The translations under genes and the position numbers were made by a program. A DNA stretch of 64,000 bases from Nothopassalora personata (lineage: Eukaryota > Ascomycota > Dothideomycetes > Mycosphaerellales > Mycosphaerellaceae), in NCBI GenBank assembly GCA_033816765.1, contig CM066288.1:1674001-1738000 (forward strand). Direction: 5' to 3'. Numbering within the stretch: position 1 is the first letter of the stretch; every line of letters begins with the position of its first letter. Of the stretch, positions 33,291-44,703 are shown piece after piece. Under the pieces are notes generated by a model that saw only the letters and a program-made list of their open reading frames with translations, did not search any database and had not been told where the DNA came from.

Positions 33291-33699
33291 TGTTACGGTT
33301 CTGATCTGGGGCTGAAGGAAGCTAACCAATCAGACCTCCACAATTGGTGGGCGCTTCCGCCCGAGAAGTGCTCTCTCACCCGCAGGAATAAAACCAAGGA
33401 ACCGAGAGAGCAACTGAAGTGATCTCCTTGATCTCGTTGATCTCGGTGATCTCGAGAGAGCATGGAGAGCATGGAGAGCACGGAGAGCAAACGCTCTATC
33501 TCCTTTGTATTTAGGAACGCTAGAAACCCTTATGGTTCTGATGCGTTCAACTCATGTTACTATCTCACTGATTGGAATACAACTCTTATTCCTATCATTC
33601 ATCTTCGCTCAGCTTGCTTCAGCCTCTCCAAAGAATAATACCGCCACGTGACTTGACTTATCTCTCTTTTGAGACTAGCCCTGGAACGAGACAATAACA
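33291..33699 (+). repeat. 3' LTR of gypsy A
   Basis: 409 bp, seemingly identical to the 5' LTR, followed by target duplicate GTTTA and the rest of the copia element. Confidence 0.95.
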
Positions 33700-33704
33700 G
33701 TTTA

Positions 33705-34990
33705 CTTAAAAGCAAGGGACAGACTATATTAAAACCTTTACTCCAACCCTAAGGCTACTAACAAGTAGGATTCTCCTAGCCCTATGCATAGTCCTTAGCT
33801 AGAAGAGGAGACAGATTAATGTTAAAACAGCATTTATGAACCCTAACATTAATAGACCTTTGTACATTAAACTACTAGAAGGGGTAGAACTTATTAAGAA
33901 AGATCTATCTAACAAAGTCCTAGAAATCAAGAAGGGACTATATAGATTGAAATAAGCTACAAACCTCTAGTACTATAATGCTAAGGAAGCTCTAGAAGAA
34001 TTAGGCCTAAAGAGACTTAATTCTAATATATGTCTTTTTTAGGGGGAGAATCTTTTAGTTCTCCTATATATAGATGACTTTTAGATCTTTAGCGACAGTA
34101 ATTAGAAGATTGACAAGTTTATTGCTAGACTAAAGAAGAAGTACTCTATTAAAACTATTAATACTAATCTTTTCCTAGGCATATAACTAAAGAGTAAAAA
34201 GAATAGAGATCTCTATGTCTCCTAAAAGCACTATGCTTTAGAGAAACTTTAGAAACATAGCCTAGACTTAGCTAAAAGTGTTAAGTATCCCCTTAACCGC
34301 CTATATAAAGCTCATAAAGAGCAATGCAACATATAGGATTACAATCTATTCAACACATTAATTAGGGAACTCTAGTACCTAGCTAACTAGACTAGGCTAG
34401 ATATCTCCTATACAACAAACCACCTAGCTAAATTCTTAGCTAATCCTTTAGTAGAACATATTGCTGCAGTAAAGCATGTTTAGAGATACATTGCTAGAAC
34501 AATTAACAAGTGCCTAATCTTTAGAAAAACACAATCCCTAAAGCTAGAGATCTATATAGACTCTAATTTCTCTAGAGATCTAACAGGTAGATCAACCTTA
34601 GGACTCCTAGTCAAAATAGCTAGAAGTCCTGTTATCTAGAAATCCAACCTACAGAAGGAGATAGTGCTGTTAAGCACTAAAGCAGAGTATATAGCTTTAA
34701 CTAAATGCTATAGGGAAGTAATATAGTTAAGAAATCTACTCTATAAAACCTAGAAAATAACTAACTACAAAGCTTAAGCCTTCAAGATCTTTATAGACAA
34801 CTAGTCTACTATTAAGCTAGTTAGAGATCACACTAACTATAGAAGAACTAAGCATATTAGACTAAGGAACCATTTTTGTAGACATATTTATAAAGAAGGC
34901 TTGATTGTAGTTAAGTATATCCCTACTGCATAGCAGCTTGTAGATTGGCTTACAAAGCTAAAGTCACTAAACTACATTCTCTAAGGGAGG
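33705..34990 (+). pseudogene. Copia RT and RNase H, 3' part, decayed
   Basis: This continues the RT domain cut at 26686. About 34060-34100 reads LLYIDDFQIF, the YxDD active-site region. RNase H follows at about 34550-34800 (SRDLTGRSTLGLLV, VLLSTKAEYIALTKC). Stops are TAG or TAA at former Gln or Trp codons. The region after about 34990 is not part of this frame. Confidence 0.8.
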
Positions 34991-35349
34991 CTTCTAGAGA
35001 CTAACTACACTTTCATTTATACATAGCAAGACCTTCATTTGTTCATAAGTATTTATAAAGCAATATCTCATTTGTTTAGAGACAGTAGAGGAAAGTTTTT
35101 ATTTATTAGCTTTAAGGGCTAGATTTATTTAGGGTATTATATATCTTACTATGCTTATGTAACTAGACTATAGAGAGGCCTAGTTTAGAACCGCCTTTCA
35201 AGGCAAGATCTAGTTCATTATTATAGACTCTAATTCAGGGGAGCCATAGTAACAAAATAAAAGGAAACAGAGAAGTAGACCGCCCTTACTTATAACGGCT
35301 ATTTTATCCTTCAGCCCTAACTAAATTACTAAGACCTAATATAAGTACA

Positions 35350-36447
35350 CTATCTAGACTACTACTTGCTACCAAAACCACTAGAGCCTCTAGAACCCCT
35401 CTTATAGGAACTCGAGTTTAATATAGCACCCTCCTAAAAGTCGTTATTAGTGCCTAAGCGCTGCAGGAACTAACGAATCAAGGTAGTAACCTTATCCTAA
35501 GAGAGGGAGTTAGAGAATGGGAGGCGAAGCTCTAGGAGGACAGTTCTAGAACTATTACTAGGAGCCCTAGGGATGCTTAGGCGCCAATCTACATCGCTAG
35601 GAATAAGCTAGGTAGGTAGCATCTAAAGACTATATCTAGAGGTACTTATGCTAGGAGAGTATAGAACTAGAGATAGGAAGCCCTTACGTAGAGGACTGCT
35701 ACGCATAATAGGAGGAGATCGACTATACTATGCACTACCCTAGAATACAGCACTAGCGGAGCGAGTATAACCTGCACTAGGCTGCTAGTAGGTTCTAGAT
35801 AGACTAGCGGCACTCTACTATAGGGTCCGTAGAGAGAAGAAGCTACACTTATCGTAATAATTGTTAAGAGCGCAGTTAGTACAGCAGCCCTTAAACTATC
35901 CTAGAATAGTATAGCAGCTAGAAAAGGGAAGGTTAGATCTCTCCTTACAGCGGTTGTAGGCGCTACCGAAGTGCTAAATAAGATAGTCTATAGCGGAAGC
36001 CTATAAGGCAGGAAGGTAGTTCTAACTACTATTAAGGTTTATGGTAATAGTGTTAGAAATACGACCTTAAGGGTTGACTGTTATATAATCAAAATCCTAG
36101 GCAGCCGCGTTAATCCAACCCTAGTTCGGCAGATTAGTAATACTACCCTTAGTAGTTAGAAGCTTCTTCTTATAGAAGGCAACCTTAAGGGATGCTATAG
36201 CAAGCTGCAAGGTTATATTCTTCTTAGTGATCTTGCGCTTGCTCTCGATGATCTGCTTAACTAGTCTAAGTGCCTTAATAAGGGTCTTACGCTTAGAGAT
36301 CCTACTAGATGCAGGTAGACCCTTTCTACTATTACTAGGAGGACGCTTGTTGGGATCTTAATCGTTACTAGAGCTAGATCCACCACTAAAGACATTGCTA
36401 GTACTACTAAACTAGTTTATAGGAGTCCACTTAACAACATCTGCCAT
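35350..36447 (-). pseudogene. Antisense frame between copia pol and 3' LTR, decayed
   Basis: From an ATG at 36445-36447 (MADVVKWTPI) one frame runs 366 codons on the minus strand with no TGA. All its stops are TAG or TAA and readable as former Gln. The start is Ser/Asn-rich, then basic (SRISKRKTLIKALRLVKQII). A Cys cluster follows, with FSSCYTILGQFKGCCTNC and then a Cys eight residues on (CX2CX8C), ending in a Ser/Arg-rich C terminus. Absence of TGA over this length and coding-like composition argue that it was a real gene. Function unknown; compare the antisense frames of the gypsy elements. Confidence 0.6.
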
Positions 36448-36785
36448 AATACTACTTACAAGTTAGTAACACCCTTAAAACACTATTACATATGCAGCAT
36501 ACCTTACTAAAAGCTTCTTAAAAAGCTTTGAGAATGTGTATGTAGTGGTTGTTAGGGTGTGTGAGTGTGTGGTAGTCTAAAAAAGCGGAAAGATAAGGCC
36601 TAAGTATGTCTAAGAGTGGGTCTCTTGCACATGCAAATCTAACAAGATCACTGTCCTTAGCATGTGCTTGCTTATGGCAGAAACCTGGTATCTAGAACTA
36701 GTGAAGGTGTTCGAGACTAATACAGCAACATAGGTAATATCAAGTTGATCAGACTGTCTTTATAGTAGTCAGTCTAAAGGGGGAG

Positions 36786-36961
36786 TGTTGTGAATCAGGT
36801 GACCAAGGTCTATGTTAGTCAGGACTTAGCACACACATACTATATCACACTGTTTTCTGTAGCCAGATAGTCTCACACCTTGTGGCAATTCATGAGGGTT
36901 ACTAATCCACCCTATCGTTTCAATCTGGAAGCTTGTACTCGTCAAATACCTATTTACAACA
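36786..36961 (+). repeat. 3' LTR of the copia element
   Basis: 176 bp, followed by target duplicate GGAGC. A short purine tract precedes it. Confidence 0.93.
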
Positions 36962-37141
36962 GGAGCGACCCGGAAGCTACCATCATTTCTAAGGCCACCC
37001 CTCAAGTTGGTGCCTACCAAGTCCTGGTAATATTCTCTTCATATTTTCTTTCCATTCATTTACCGCTGACTACAGGCGAGGTCAAGATTGGATCAAGGGC
37101 TTCGCTTCAAGCGCAAGATAAAGAGGCACTATCGACCCAGC

Positions 37142-37998
37142 ATGCGGCTCTACGCCGTCCTCGCAGTGGTCGGTGTTGCAATCGCTGTGCAACTTGATGT
37201 TCAGCTATGCAACGGCAAAGCCGAACTTTGCCACAGGAGATATTCCAATGTCTCTTTGATAGGAACACACAACGCGCCTTTCGTTGGAGAGGTTACCGAC
37301 CCAAGAGTGAACCAGGAAAAGACCGTAATGGAGCAATTGGACGCTGGCATACGCTTCCTCACTGGTCAAGTCCACAAGTTATCCTCCGAGGTCGACATCT
37401 CCTTGGAACCGTTCGAAGAACTCCAGATGTGCCATACAAGCTGTGCTCTGTGGAATGCCGGCAAGCTCGTAGATTATCTCTCCACTATCAAGGTATGGGT
37501 CGACGCGCACCCGGATGAGGTTGTGACCCTACTCCTCGGCAACGGCGACTACGACAAGGTCACTACATTTGAAGCCGCATTCGATCAGAGTGGCATACAA
37601 GATCTTGCTTTCGTACCTGCAACGACGCCGCAAAAGATTCCAATGGACGGATGGCCGACCTACGCAGAAATGATTGCATCTGGAAAGAGGGTCGTGGTTT
37701 TTATGGACTACAAAGCAGATGAAACCCAGGTGCCCTACATCCTCGGTAAGAAGATTTCTGCTCCAATAAGAGTGTGGGCATGAATTTGACTTGAGCTAGA
37801 TGAATTCACCTACTACTTCGAAACGCCATTTGATCCGATAGATCTTAAGCAATGCAATCTTGATCGACCCGGCGATGGATCAGCAGAGGGCAGAATGTAT
37901 ATTGTCAATCATAATCTCAATAAAGGCAAGGATATCAAGCTGCCAGATTGGGAAGCTGATTACCGTGTCAATGCCGCGACTAGCGAGGATAGCATTGG
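37142..37998 (+). pseudogene. PLC-like phosphodiesterase, 5' part, split by transposon and inversion
   Basis: Exons are 37142-37745 and 37800 to the insertion point at 37998; the intron (54 nt) is GTAAGA...GCTAG. A signal peptide (MRLYAVLAVVGVAIAVQLDV) precedes the TIM-barrel PLC-like domain. It contains SLIGTHNAPFVG (catalytic-type His 43), QLDAGIRFLTGQVH, MCHTSC (His 98) and VDAHPDEVVTLLLGN. Reading stops being PLC-like after SEDSIG, where TE-A begins. The remaining 3' end lies at 46786-46915 on the minus strand; the three coding pieces sum to 927 nt in one frame (308 residues). Such secreted fungal proteins are thought to cleave phosphoinositide-type lipids. The gene is inactive here. Confidence 0.88.
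37993..37998 (+). other. Target duplication CATTGG of the PLC insertion
   Basis: CATTGG here and, as its complement, at 46910-46915. Each copy abuts an end of an inverted transposon copy. Confidence 0.8.
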
Positions 37999-38137
37999 AC
38001 AGTGGCCTAGGCTTACAAAACCGGCAAATACCCGCATTCAAAATTCGCAATCCTCAATCCTTATTATTATAGACTCGCTATTTGTCTTATAGACTCGCTA
38101 TTTGTCTAACAGCACACTCGCTACATTGCTTTATACA

Positions 38138-39660
38138 ATGCTACGTCTAGCGATCGATCTAGAGCCCTTTCGCATCGATATCGAGCTATGGACTGCCGCT
38201 GAATTTATATAGGCAGCTATTCGAGACAACCTCTTTAATCTCTACGGTGTTCGAATTGGCGAACGGACCCTCCGCTAGCGACTCGTAGAGTGGCGAGGGA
38301 CTCGCGAGGATAATTAGGCTTATAATTAGGCTCGCTAGGCCGAGCTACGCTAGCAAGTCGAGGAACTATTCTAGAAATATAGCCTCGACGATAGCGAGTC
38401 TTATACTATCCTCCGCCTCGATAGATTTGACCTTACCCCTCGCTAGTATTAAGAGCTACGAAGAGGTATTAGATTAAAGCGTAGTCTTAGTAAAGAACAA
38501 GCTCTAGCTATAGAGCCTAAGATACAGCGAGTCCTTTAGGAAGTTATAAGCAGTAGCTATTAGTAAGACTAGGGCTATCGTAAGCTAGTAAGAGAGCTAC
38601 GTAAGAGTTATTATATTATTAGACGGTAGGATAGACTCGGTGTCTATAGACTCGTAGACTAGACTCGCTAACTTTATTAGCGACCGTATTAGGACACTCG
38701 CTCGTGCGATTAACCCTGTCCCTTTTATCTCTCGCAATCCTATAATGCGAGACCCTATAACACCGCGGCATGCGAGGCTAAAAGCAGAAGGTCCTAACGA
38801 CGTCTAGTTAATCGATGCCTTTCTAAAATACGAGCGCTTTAAGATATAGATCTACGCTTATATTAACGTCTACTCTCGGCGGGTTATCTAGTACTATATA
38901 GGGCCTATAGCGAAGACGAAGTTCTCTATATTTACTTAATACGTTAGAGTAATACATTACGGTAGTAGGGTACTAAATCGCGTACGATCTAATTAGGGCG
39001 TTAAGACGCCTATGCTAGCCGATGCCTATCTACGAGTCCGAGAGCGACTCGCTAGTAATCTACTTACGTTTAATAAGGCCTTCTAGTACACCTTAAGTAA
39101 GGGCAATTAAACTATCGAACACTAGTAGGGCGAGGGTACTAAGGCTACATTTAATCGCTAGAGAGACCTCTTTAATCAGTATATTATAATAGGACTCTTT
39201 AAGGAAGCATTAGCCGTAGATAGGATAGCATTCGCTACTATCTATATTCCAATCCTTCGAAGTGTTATATTATCGTTCGTTAACGAGTGGAACCGCTATC
39301 GTATCCGTCGTTATAACCTAGAATCGCATATAAACGGCATACCGGATATCCTATATAACTACCTAGAGTTAAAAGGAGCACGACTATATAGGCATCTACT
39401 TAACCCTAAGGACGAGGAGCTTCGCTAGTGGAAGGAGCGAGTCAATTAGTACGGTACGTTAATCCGGGGTGTCTATAGTAGCGAGTCTAGCGCTACTGTA
39501 GCTACGAGTCCTAGCTTAGCTAAGGGAGGACTCGCTATAGCTTAAGTGCGGACTCGCTACTACTTCTACTTAACCGAGTCTACAAATCCTGTAGCTAATA
39601 CCTTGTAGACCTTACTATATACTTACCGCCTCTAACGCTAGAGTAGGTTAATAAGAAGCT
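38138..39660 (+). pseudogene. Integrase-core transposase of TE-A, decayed
   Basis: Read through stops, the start is MLRLAIDLEPFRIDIELWTA. The core then shows IDAFLKYERFKIQIYAYINV, TPMLADAYLRVRERL, VDRIAFATIYIPILRS and FVNEWNRYRIRRYN. This matches the integrase-core proteins found widely in fungal genomes (IDGHDKL..., RSDRGTETPLLADAH, NQRIEAWW). The first Asp and the Glu are kept; the second Asp is now Asn (RSN), as a G-to-A change would give. The frame changes at least once between the N-terminal part and the core, so an intron or frameshift is present. The end is approximate. Confidence 0.65.
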
Positions 39661-39955
39661 TACTACTACTAGCTATCTATTAACACTAGACGGTAGCGAG
39701 GCCGGCCCTAGCCTAGGCCCTAAGAAATTGCATGTCTACGCCTATTAGTATCTACGAAACGAGACTACGTAATATCTCCGAGGTAGAGGGGGACTCGCTA
39801 AGTACACACCGCCTACTCGCCTTAACGGATTGAAGCTAACGAAACGAACAATAGACTTGTTCGCTTAAGCCGGTAAGCTATTATAGGTTATATAGTAACG
39901 AGTCTACGTCCTACGTCCTTTTTCCTACGAGTCTTTTCCTACTACTTCTAACATT

Positions 39956-41540
39956 ATGTTAGCTCTAACTTAGGACGATCTTTACATGCATAAGTTAGTA
40001 AAGACTTCTCTAGTTTATAGCGAGGTCTACGGCTATCTACTAAGGTGTAGTAAATGTAGTATACCTAACCTAGCCTTTGTCGAGCCTAGCGAGTCCGTAA
40101 CGAGTCCGTCTTTACCCTTATTGCCGATTCCTAGTACCGAGACCCCTTCGAAACCGAACGGCACTACTGGATACGGTCTTTATATATTACTCGTAGCGAG
40201 TAGCTATAGTCGGGCTAATAAGGTACTCGCTCGTAATAAGTAGACTTATGTTCGCTAGCTTAGTAATGCTAGAATTGACCCGTTATCGAGCGCTACTTAG
40301 GGCCTACGGACTAGTATTATTAAGGCTCGTAGCATAAGTGTTCCTATCTCGTTAGTCTAGGGTAAAGCCGAAAAGCTATCTTAACCGCCTAGGGGACCTA
40401 GCCTAATAATATCCGTTAAGCTATATAAGGTACCGTTTACTATTAAACGTAAGGGGGACCTTAAGACATAGGAGTATTAGCCGCATAAGCTCCTTAGCGC
40501 GTAGCAAATTACCGGACGATAGACTCGCTACGAGTCGTCTTTAGCTAAAGTAGTAGATACGATAACCTAGCTTTATAACCTCGTCTTTTAAGAAGGCGCG
40601 GATAAGCTAGGCCTATAGCTTATACGTCCTTATACTACACCGCCCTTCCTCTTCGTAAAGGCTACTAAAGATAATGCACCTATTCTTCTAAGTAAATTAA
40701 GCCTACGAGAGCGAGATCTCGAGGACATGTTAATACCGTATACTAAGGGTATCTAGAACGCGAAGGATAGGCGAGAAGTACTAGTTAACGTTACGTATTA
40801 GGTTAACTAAGGTCGCGGAGCCTTAAACAATCTATATAGACGAGGAGTAGTAGAGGACTCGAGTAGTAACGAGTCCTTAGCTAGTCTTAGCGAACTTATA
40901 AAGGACGTAGACCGCCGACGCGAGCGTAAGCTTAAGGACTAGCGAGCGAGTATAGTAGCGAGTGCTATAGTACGTCTAGCGGATTAGGGCATTACTCGCT
41001 AGGCTACTATAGCGAGTTAGGCTACTTCTCGTTTAGCGAGTATAGTAAGCTAGAGCGAGAAGCGTCTAGCGAGTCGTAGCTTACCGTATCGACATGCTAT
41101 AACTCTAATCGCCGAGTCTCTAGAGTGTATTAATCTTATAGCTAGTAGCCCTTAATCCTCTTCGTCTTCGTCTCCGTAGCTAACGGGGTTTAGAGCCCCC
41201 TCTTAATAGCAGAATTTAGTGTTTATAGGGAAAGGTTTAGGCAATAAGCTAGCAAGTACGTTAGCTAGCGAAGCATCGGTTAAGAAGGTAAAGGAAGAGC
41301 GAACGAGTCTAGCTACGAGTTAAATTAGAGAGATTAAGAAGGAGTCCTTAAGCGAGACTATAGTAGTAACTAGTACCTTAAGCGAGTCTATAGTAGCAAC
41401 CAGGGCTTCGATAAGTACATAGCTAGACTCGTAGCTAGACTCGTAGCTAGACTCGTAGCTAGACTCGTAGCTAGACTCGTAGCTAGACTCGTAGCTATTA
41501 CTTTAGAGTCTACCTAACGACAACTAGCGTATAAAGGCAC
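39956..41540 (+). pseudogene. Second frame of TE-A, unknown protein
   Basis: From the ATG at 39956 (MLALT, TAG, DDLYMHKLVKTS) a frame with TAG/TAA stops runs to about 41540. It holds YLLRCSKCSIPNLAFVEPS, a CX2C pair near its start, and later Ser-rich and coiled-coil-like stretches (ASIVASAIVRLADQ). A run of QLDS repeats comes from the 12-bp tandem repeat at 41421. The open part 39986-40243 is translated identically in TE-B (49496-49753, minus). Function unknown; it may assist the transposase. Confidence 0.5.
41421..41495 (+). repeat. 12-bp tandem repeat inside TE-A
   Basis: About six units of AGCTAGACTCGT in tandem, coding for QLDS-type repeats. TE-B has the same array inverted at about 48240-48320. 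Confidence 0.85.
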
Positions 41541-41656
41541 CGAAAAATAGGCTTATTATCGAGCTATCTACGAGGCAGCTAAGACCGAAAAAGTAGAGGG
41601 AAGTATAGACTCGTAGCACATAGATAGGAGGTAGACTGCTTAATATTATATTATTA

Positions 41657-42540
41657 CTAAGAGCAAAATTTAGCGACTAACTCGCTACCTAGTAGACCGC
41701 TAATAAATTCAATTAAGCGGCTAATAGTACCCTCTAATTACTAAATACGATCCTCCGCCGCGGCTAAGCGAGTCGATGTATTATTAGTAGGGCGAGTACT
41801 AGACTCGCTAGCCTTACTAACCTTGCTAGCCTCGCTAGAAGTAGTTAAAACACCCTCGATAGCCTTAAATAAACCATTGCTAGACTCGTTAGACTCGCTA
41901 GGCTCCTTAACTAACTTGCGAGAGTTGTAGCGAGCCTTCGCGTAACGCTTACAATACGCGCAAGTCTTATCGGCATTAGTAGTAAAGACTATATAGCGTA
42001 CACTAGCTCTCTTACACGCATCGCAGTCCGTCTAAGCCGGCTCACCTATTAATACGAGTTAGTATATATAGTATAGCGAGTCTACTGTAAGACATATACC
42101 CTCTTTAGTCTCTATAATACGGCTAGCCTAGTCGAACTTACGTAAATTATTCTTCGTAACCTTTATACTACCCTTATCTATCTTCTACGAGTCTCCTAGC
42201 TATTATACCTATGTCGACTCGCTTACGTAGTAGAAATCGTCGGTATCGGCGGTACGAGGGCGGCGGTATGCACTATAGGTTTAAACATTAGTCTACCTAC
42301 GTACGCCTAATAAGTCGGAATCGCACTTACGCTATCGTAAGCTATAGTAATAACCGCGTTTATAAGGGTGAGCGCGGATTAGGTGTACTGTCGCTATCGC
42401 TGTCGCTATCGCTGTCGTTATCGTTATTCTAAGGCCAATATCGCTAAGTGAGTCGTCTATAGTTAGATTTGTATATGTCGATAAGTGTAGAGTCGAAGAA
42501 ATAGTAACAGCAGTAGAAGTTGATATACCCGCCGCTATAA
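41657..42540 (-). pseudogene. Antisense zinc-cluster frame of TE-A
   Basis: This is the minus-strand equivalent of 47200-48082 in TE-B, where the sequence is described. It ends at the stop complementary to 41657-41659 and runs opposite to the transposase. Stops are former Gln codons. The start is approximate. Confidence 0.55.
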
Positions 42541-42635
42541 TGTAACAATAGTAAGTGAGGTGAGCTCCTTAATACTTACTGTCTACTATTATTAAGGAGC
42601 CCAACTCACCTACGTAGTAGGAGGAAGCGACAATA

Positions 42636-42997
42636 TGTTACGGTTCGGTCCAAACGGCAGCCCCGACCAGACACACGAAACACTGATCACTTGGAAGCAC
42701 GTGACACTGATCACTTCACGGACTGATCAGTGTGATCAGTATGCTCAGTGGGACTGATCAAGGTGATCATACTGAGCCATAGGCTCTACGCCGCGAATCT
42801 CCTTTGTATTTAGGAACGCTAGAAACCCTTATGGTTCTGATGCGTTCAACTCATGTTACTATCTCACTGATTGGAATACAACTCTTATTCCTATCATTTA
42901 TCTTCGCTCAGCTTGCTTCAGCCTCTCCAAAGAATAATACCGCCACGTGACTTGACTTATCTCTCTTTGAGACTAGCCCTGGAACGAGACAATAACA
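42636..42997 (+). repeat. Solo LTR of a gypsy A relative, inserted in TE-A
   Basis: 362 bp, TGTTACGG...AATAACA, with target duplication CAATA at 42631-42635 and 42998-43002. The downstream two thirds matches the gypsy A LTR nearly base for base, while the U3 part is different, with many CTGATCA/TGATCAG words. TE-B lacks it at the matching place. No RIP decay is visible, so it is young. Confidence 0.93.
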
Positions 42998-43593
42998 CAA
43001 TACCGCCGCGACTCGCTACGATTGTAGGCGACAATGGCGAGTCGTAGCAGTATTGTTGTGCGATAATAGCGAGTCGCAGCAGTTAGCGAGTCGTAGTAGT
43101 ATTGTTGATGGTTGTTGAGGAAGAGCGAGTGCAGCGAGTGAGGATTTCGAATACGCGTATTTGCCGGTTTTGTAAGCCTAGGCCACCGCCTTGGGGGGGG
43201 GGCTTCAATCTACCGAACTGGACATAAGATATGTACGTACAGTACAGTATTTGGTACAATATCGATGTTTCCCCCTAGCCATCATTCTTACTGAACATGC
43301 CATCACCCATCATCCAAGTCGTGTACGCAGCTGACGTGTGGTTGCAGGAGGCGCTGCCGCGTTGCTCTTGGTCTGATGGTGCAGACATGGATGATGAGCG
43401 ACGAAGGTTCATCGGCAGCATGGATACCGCCTGGTCTGAAGTGTGTAACAGTATCTTCACACAGTCTCAACCTCGGCCACGCTCCTCCACTTCTTCTTCA
43501 CAACCACATCGTGTTGCGCGGATTCGCGTACTGGAAGCAGAGAGCATTGGGCCCACGGCCTCGCATTCTTAGCTTCACCGCCCCATAGGCCCC

Positions 43594-44703
43594 ATGGACG
43601 TCCAGCAGTCTCCCACCAAGCTGGAAGAAGATATCCCGGACACCAAACCGGAAGACCCGCCAGTGGAACAAGATCGACTGGCACCGATACAGGACATCGA
43701 CTATGCCCTCAAGGGTGCTTTCTCGCACTACTGCCAGAAGTTCAACATGTACGCTGAAATCCTGGGAACCAAAGCTCGAAGCCGCCGGCCGTGGGACGTT
43801 GGCCACCGAGTACAGCAATTCAGGCGAGAAGTCGATGACTGCGTTCATGCATTGGAAGAAAAAGTCCTTCAGTTCACAGCTGAGATAGATGAGTTCGCTG
43901 CAGACGTTACGGCAGCTGCTGACCCGCAGTGGTATCGGAACGTGGCGGATTTTACAAGTGCGCTACCTCAACTCTTCTACCATCTCATTGTACTAACTTC
44001 ACTTTCAGGCTACAGTTGCCGCGACTTGGAAAACGCTCTCCATGACCCCCTCGGCCCCAAACACCGCCTAGAATTCAGTCCGGACGGCACGGTGGTGGGC
44101 GGCAGCTACATTCAGCCTCCCAAGTCCAGTGCCTCATCAGACCAAACACCAAGGATCAACACGCTCTCAGTCCAGGACCCCGCAGACTTCGCCACCCATC
44201 TTCGCAAAACGCTTCCCCTTATCTGGAAACCCGAATCCCGCCCCGTGGGCGAAACAGTTGCCGACTTCAAAACGAAAATCAACTGCCTTTTCGACAAACT
44301 CACCGAGAACGGACGGTGGGACGTGAATGTCCACGCCTGGGCGTGGGCAAAATACCAATATGGCCAACCTGGCACAGGTCTCCAAGCCATCTCCGAGGCG
44401 GCGGACTGGCAGATGATTCAAGGTCTTCTGCACGGTCGGGCGGTCTCGCTCGAGTACTGGGATTTTGCGACTCTGTATCGCTACCTGTGGAGCGATTACC
44501 TCAGGTGCGACACGGCTGCAGGACGCAGAGCTCGAGGGGATATCGTAAGGAGTTTCTATGTCAAGGCGAGGGCTGAGATTCGGAACATGACGAATTTGGC
44601 GCTGACCGGTGCGAGACCTGAGTTGCCGCCGGAGCTGGCGGAGAGGATTATCGAGTGGACTATGGTTGCTGAGGGCCTTCCACTGTCAGCACCGGAGGAT
44701 TGA
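43594..44703 (+). CDS. Unknown protein, 369 residues
   Basis: A single-exon frame from the ATG at 43594. It is rich in aromatic residues and Asp/Glu, with a helical-looking N-terminal half (VQQFRREVDDCVHALEEKVL) and an LPPELAERIIEW motif near the C terminus. No signal peptide or membrane segment. I do not recognise a family. In the same frame upstream lies 43297-43572 (91 codons, starting MPSPIIQVVYAADVWLQ), separated only by one TAG (43570-43572) and seven further codons. An older, longer protein of about 460 residues with one nonsense change is therefore possible. It converges with the gene at 44905-46639 (201 bp apart) and lies in the inverted segment between TE-A and TE-B. Confidence 0.65.
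   Translation: MDVQQSPTKLEEDIPDTKPEDPPVEQDRLAPIQDIDYALKGAFSHYCQKFNMYAEILGTKARSRRPWDVGHRVQQFRREVDDCVHALEEKVLQFTAEIDEFAADVTAAADPQWYRNVADFTSALPQLFYHLIVLTSLSGYSCRDLENALHDPLGPKHRLEFSPDGTVVGGSYIQPPKSSASSDQTPRINTLSVQDPADFATHLRKTLPLIWKPESRPVGETVADFKTKINCLFDKLTENGRWDVNVHAWAWAKYQYGQPGTGLQAISEAADWQMIQGLLHGRAVSLEYWDFATLYRYLWSDYLRCDTAAGRRARGDIVRSFYVKARAEIRNMTNLALTGARPELPPELAERIIEWTMVAEGLPLSAPED

Larger units (their letters stand above)
26687..33699 (+). mobile_element. Ty3/gypsy chromovirus (gypsy A), recent, nested in copia RT
   Basis: Two 409-bp LTRs (26687-27095 and 33291-33699) look identical, start TGTTACGG and end GACAATAACA. Target duplication GTTTA occurs at 26682-26686 and 33700-33704. Order: LTR, putative self-priming site, gag, pol (protease, RT, RNase H, integrase, chromodomain), tRNA-like sequence on minus, antisense frame on minus, purine tract, LTR. 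No RIP decay is visible, unlike the host element. One frameshift in pol near 30811 and one stop in the antisense frame suggest this copy is not fully active. Confidence 0.97.
22815..36961 (+). mobile_element. Ty1/copia LTR retrotransposon, RIP-decayed, with nested gypsy insertion
   Basis: Two 176-bp direct repeats (22815-22990 and 36786-36961) begin TGTTGTGAATC and end TTTACAACA. The flanks are GGAGC on both sides (22810-22814 and 36962-36966), a 5-bp target duplication. A purine tract AAAGGGGGAG lies at the left edge of the 3' LTR. The internal order is gag, integrase, reverse transcriptase, RNase H, which is copia order on the plus strand. Without the 7,013-bp insertion and its 5-bp duplicate the element is about 7.1 kb. 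Gln and Trp codons are widely TAG/TAA, so it is dead. Its right LTR is 180 bp upstream of the PLC-like gene start. Confidence 0.93.
37999..43189 (+). mobile_element. TE-A: DNA transposon with integrase-type transposase
   Basis: The ends are inverted repeats of about 30-40 bp, ACAGTGGCCTAGGCTTAC at the left and the reverse complement of GCGGTGGCCTAGGCTTAC at the right; the two differences are G-to-A. Target duplication is 6 bp at the PLC site. Three decayed frames: transposase (plus), a second protein (plus) and a zinc-cluster protein (minus). Without the solo LTR at 42636-42997 and its 5-bp duplicate it is 4,824 bp. The inverted copy TE-B is nearly identical over 46916-50181 and 57546-57981. 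CA/TG dinucleotides are rare throughout, a RIP sign. Confidence 0.85.

Noticed and set aside
39986..40243. Separate small gene (85 residues) duplicated at 49496-49753
   Set aside because: It is the longest stop-free piece of a larger transposon frame present in both inverted copies.
41421..41495. CRISPR-like array
   Set aside because: Units are contiguous 12-mers without spacers; the genome is fungal.
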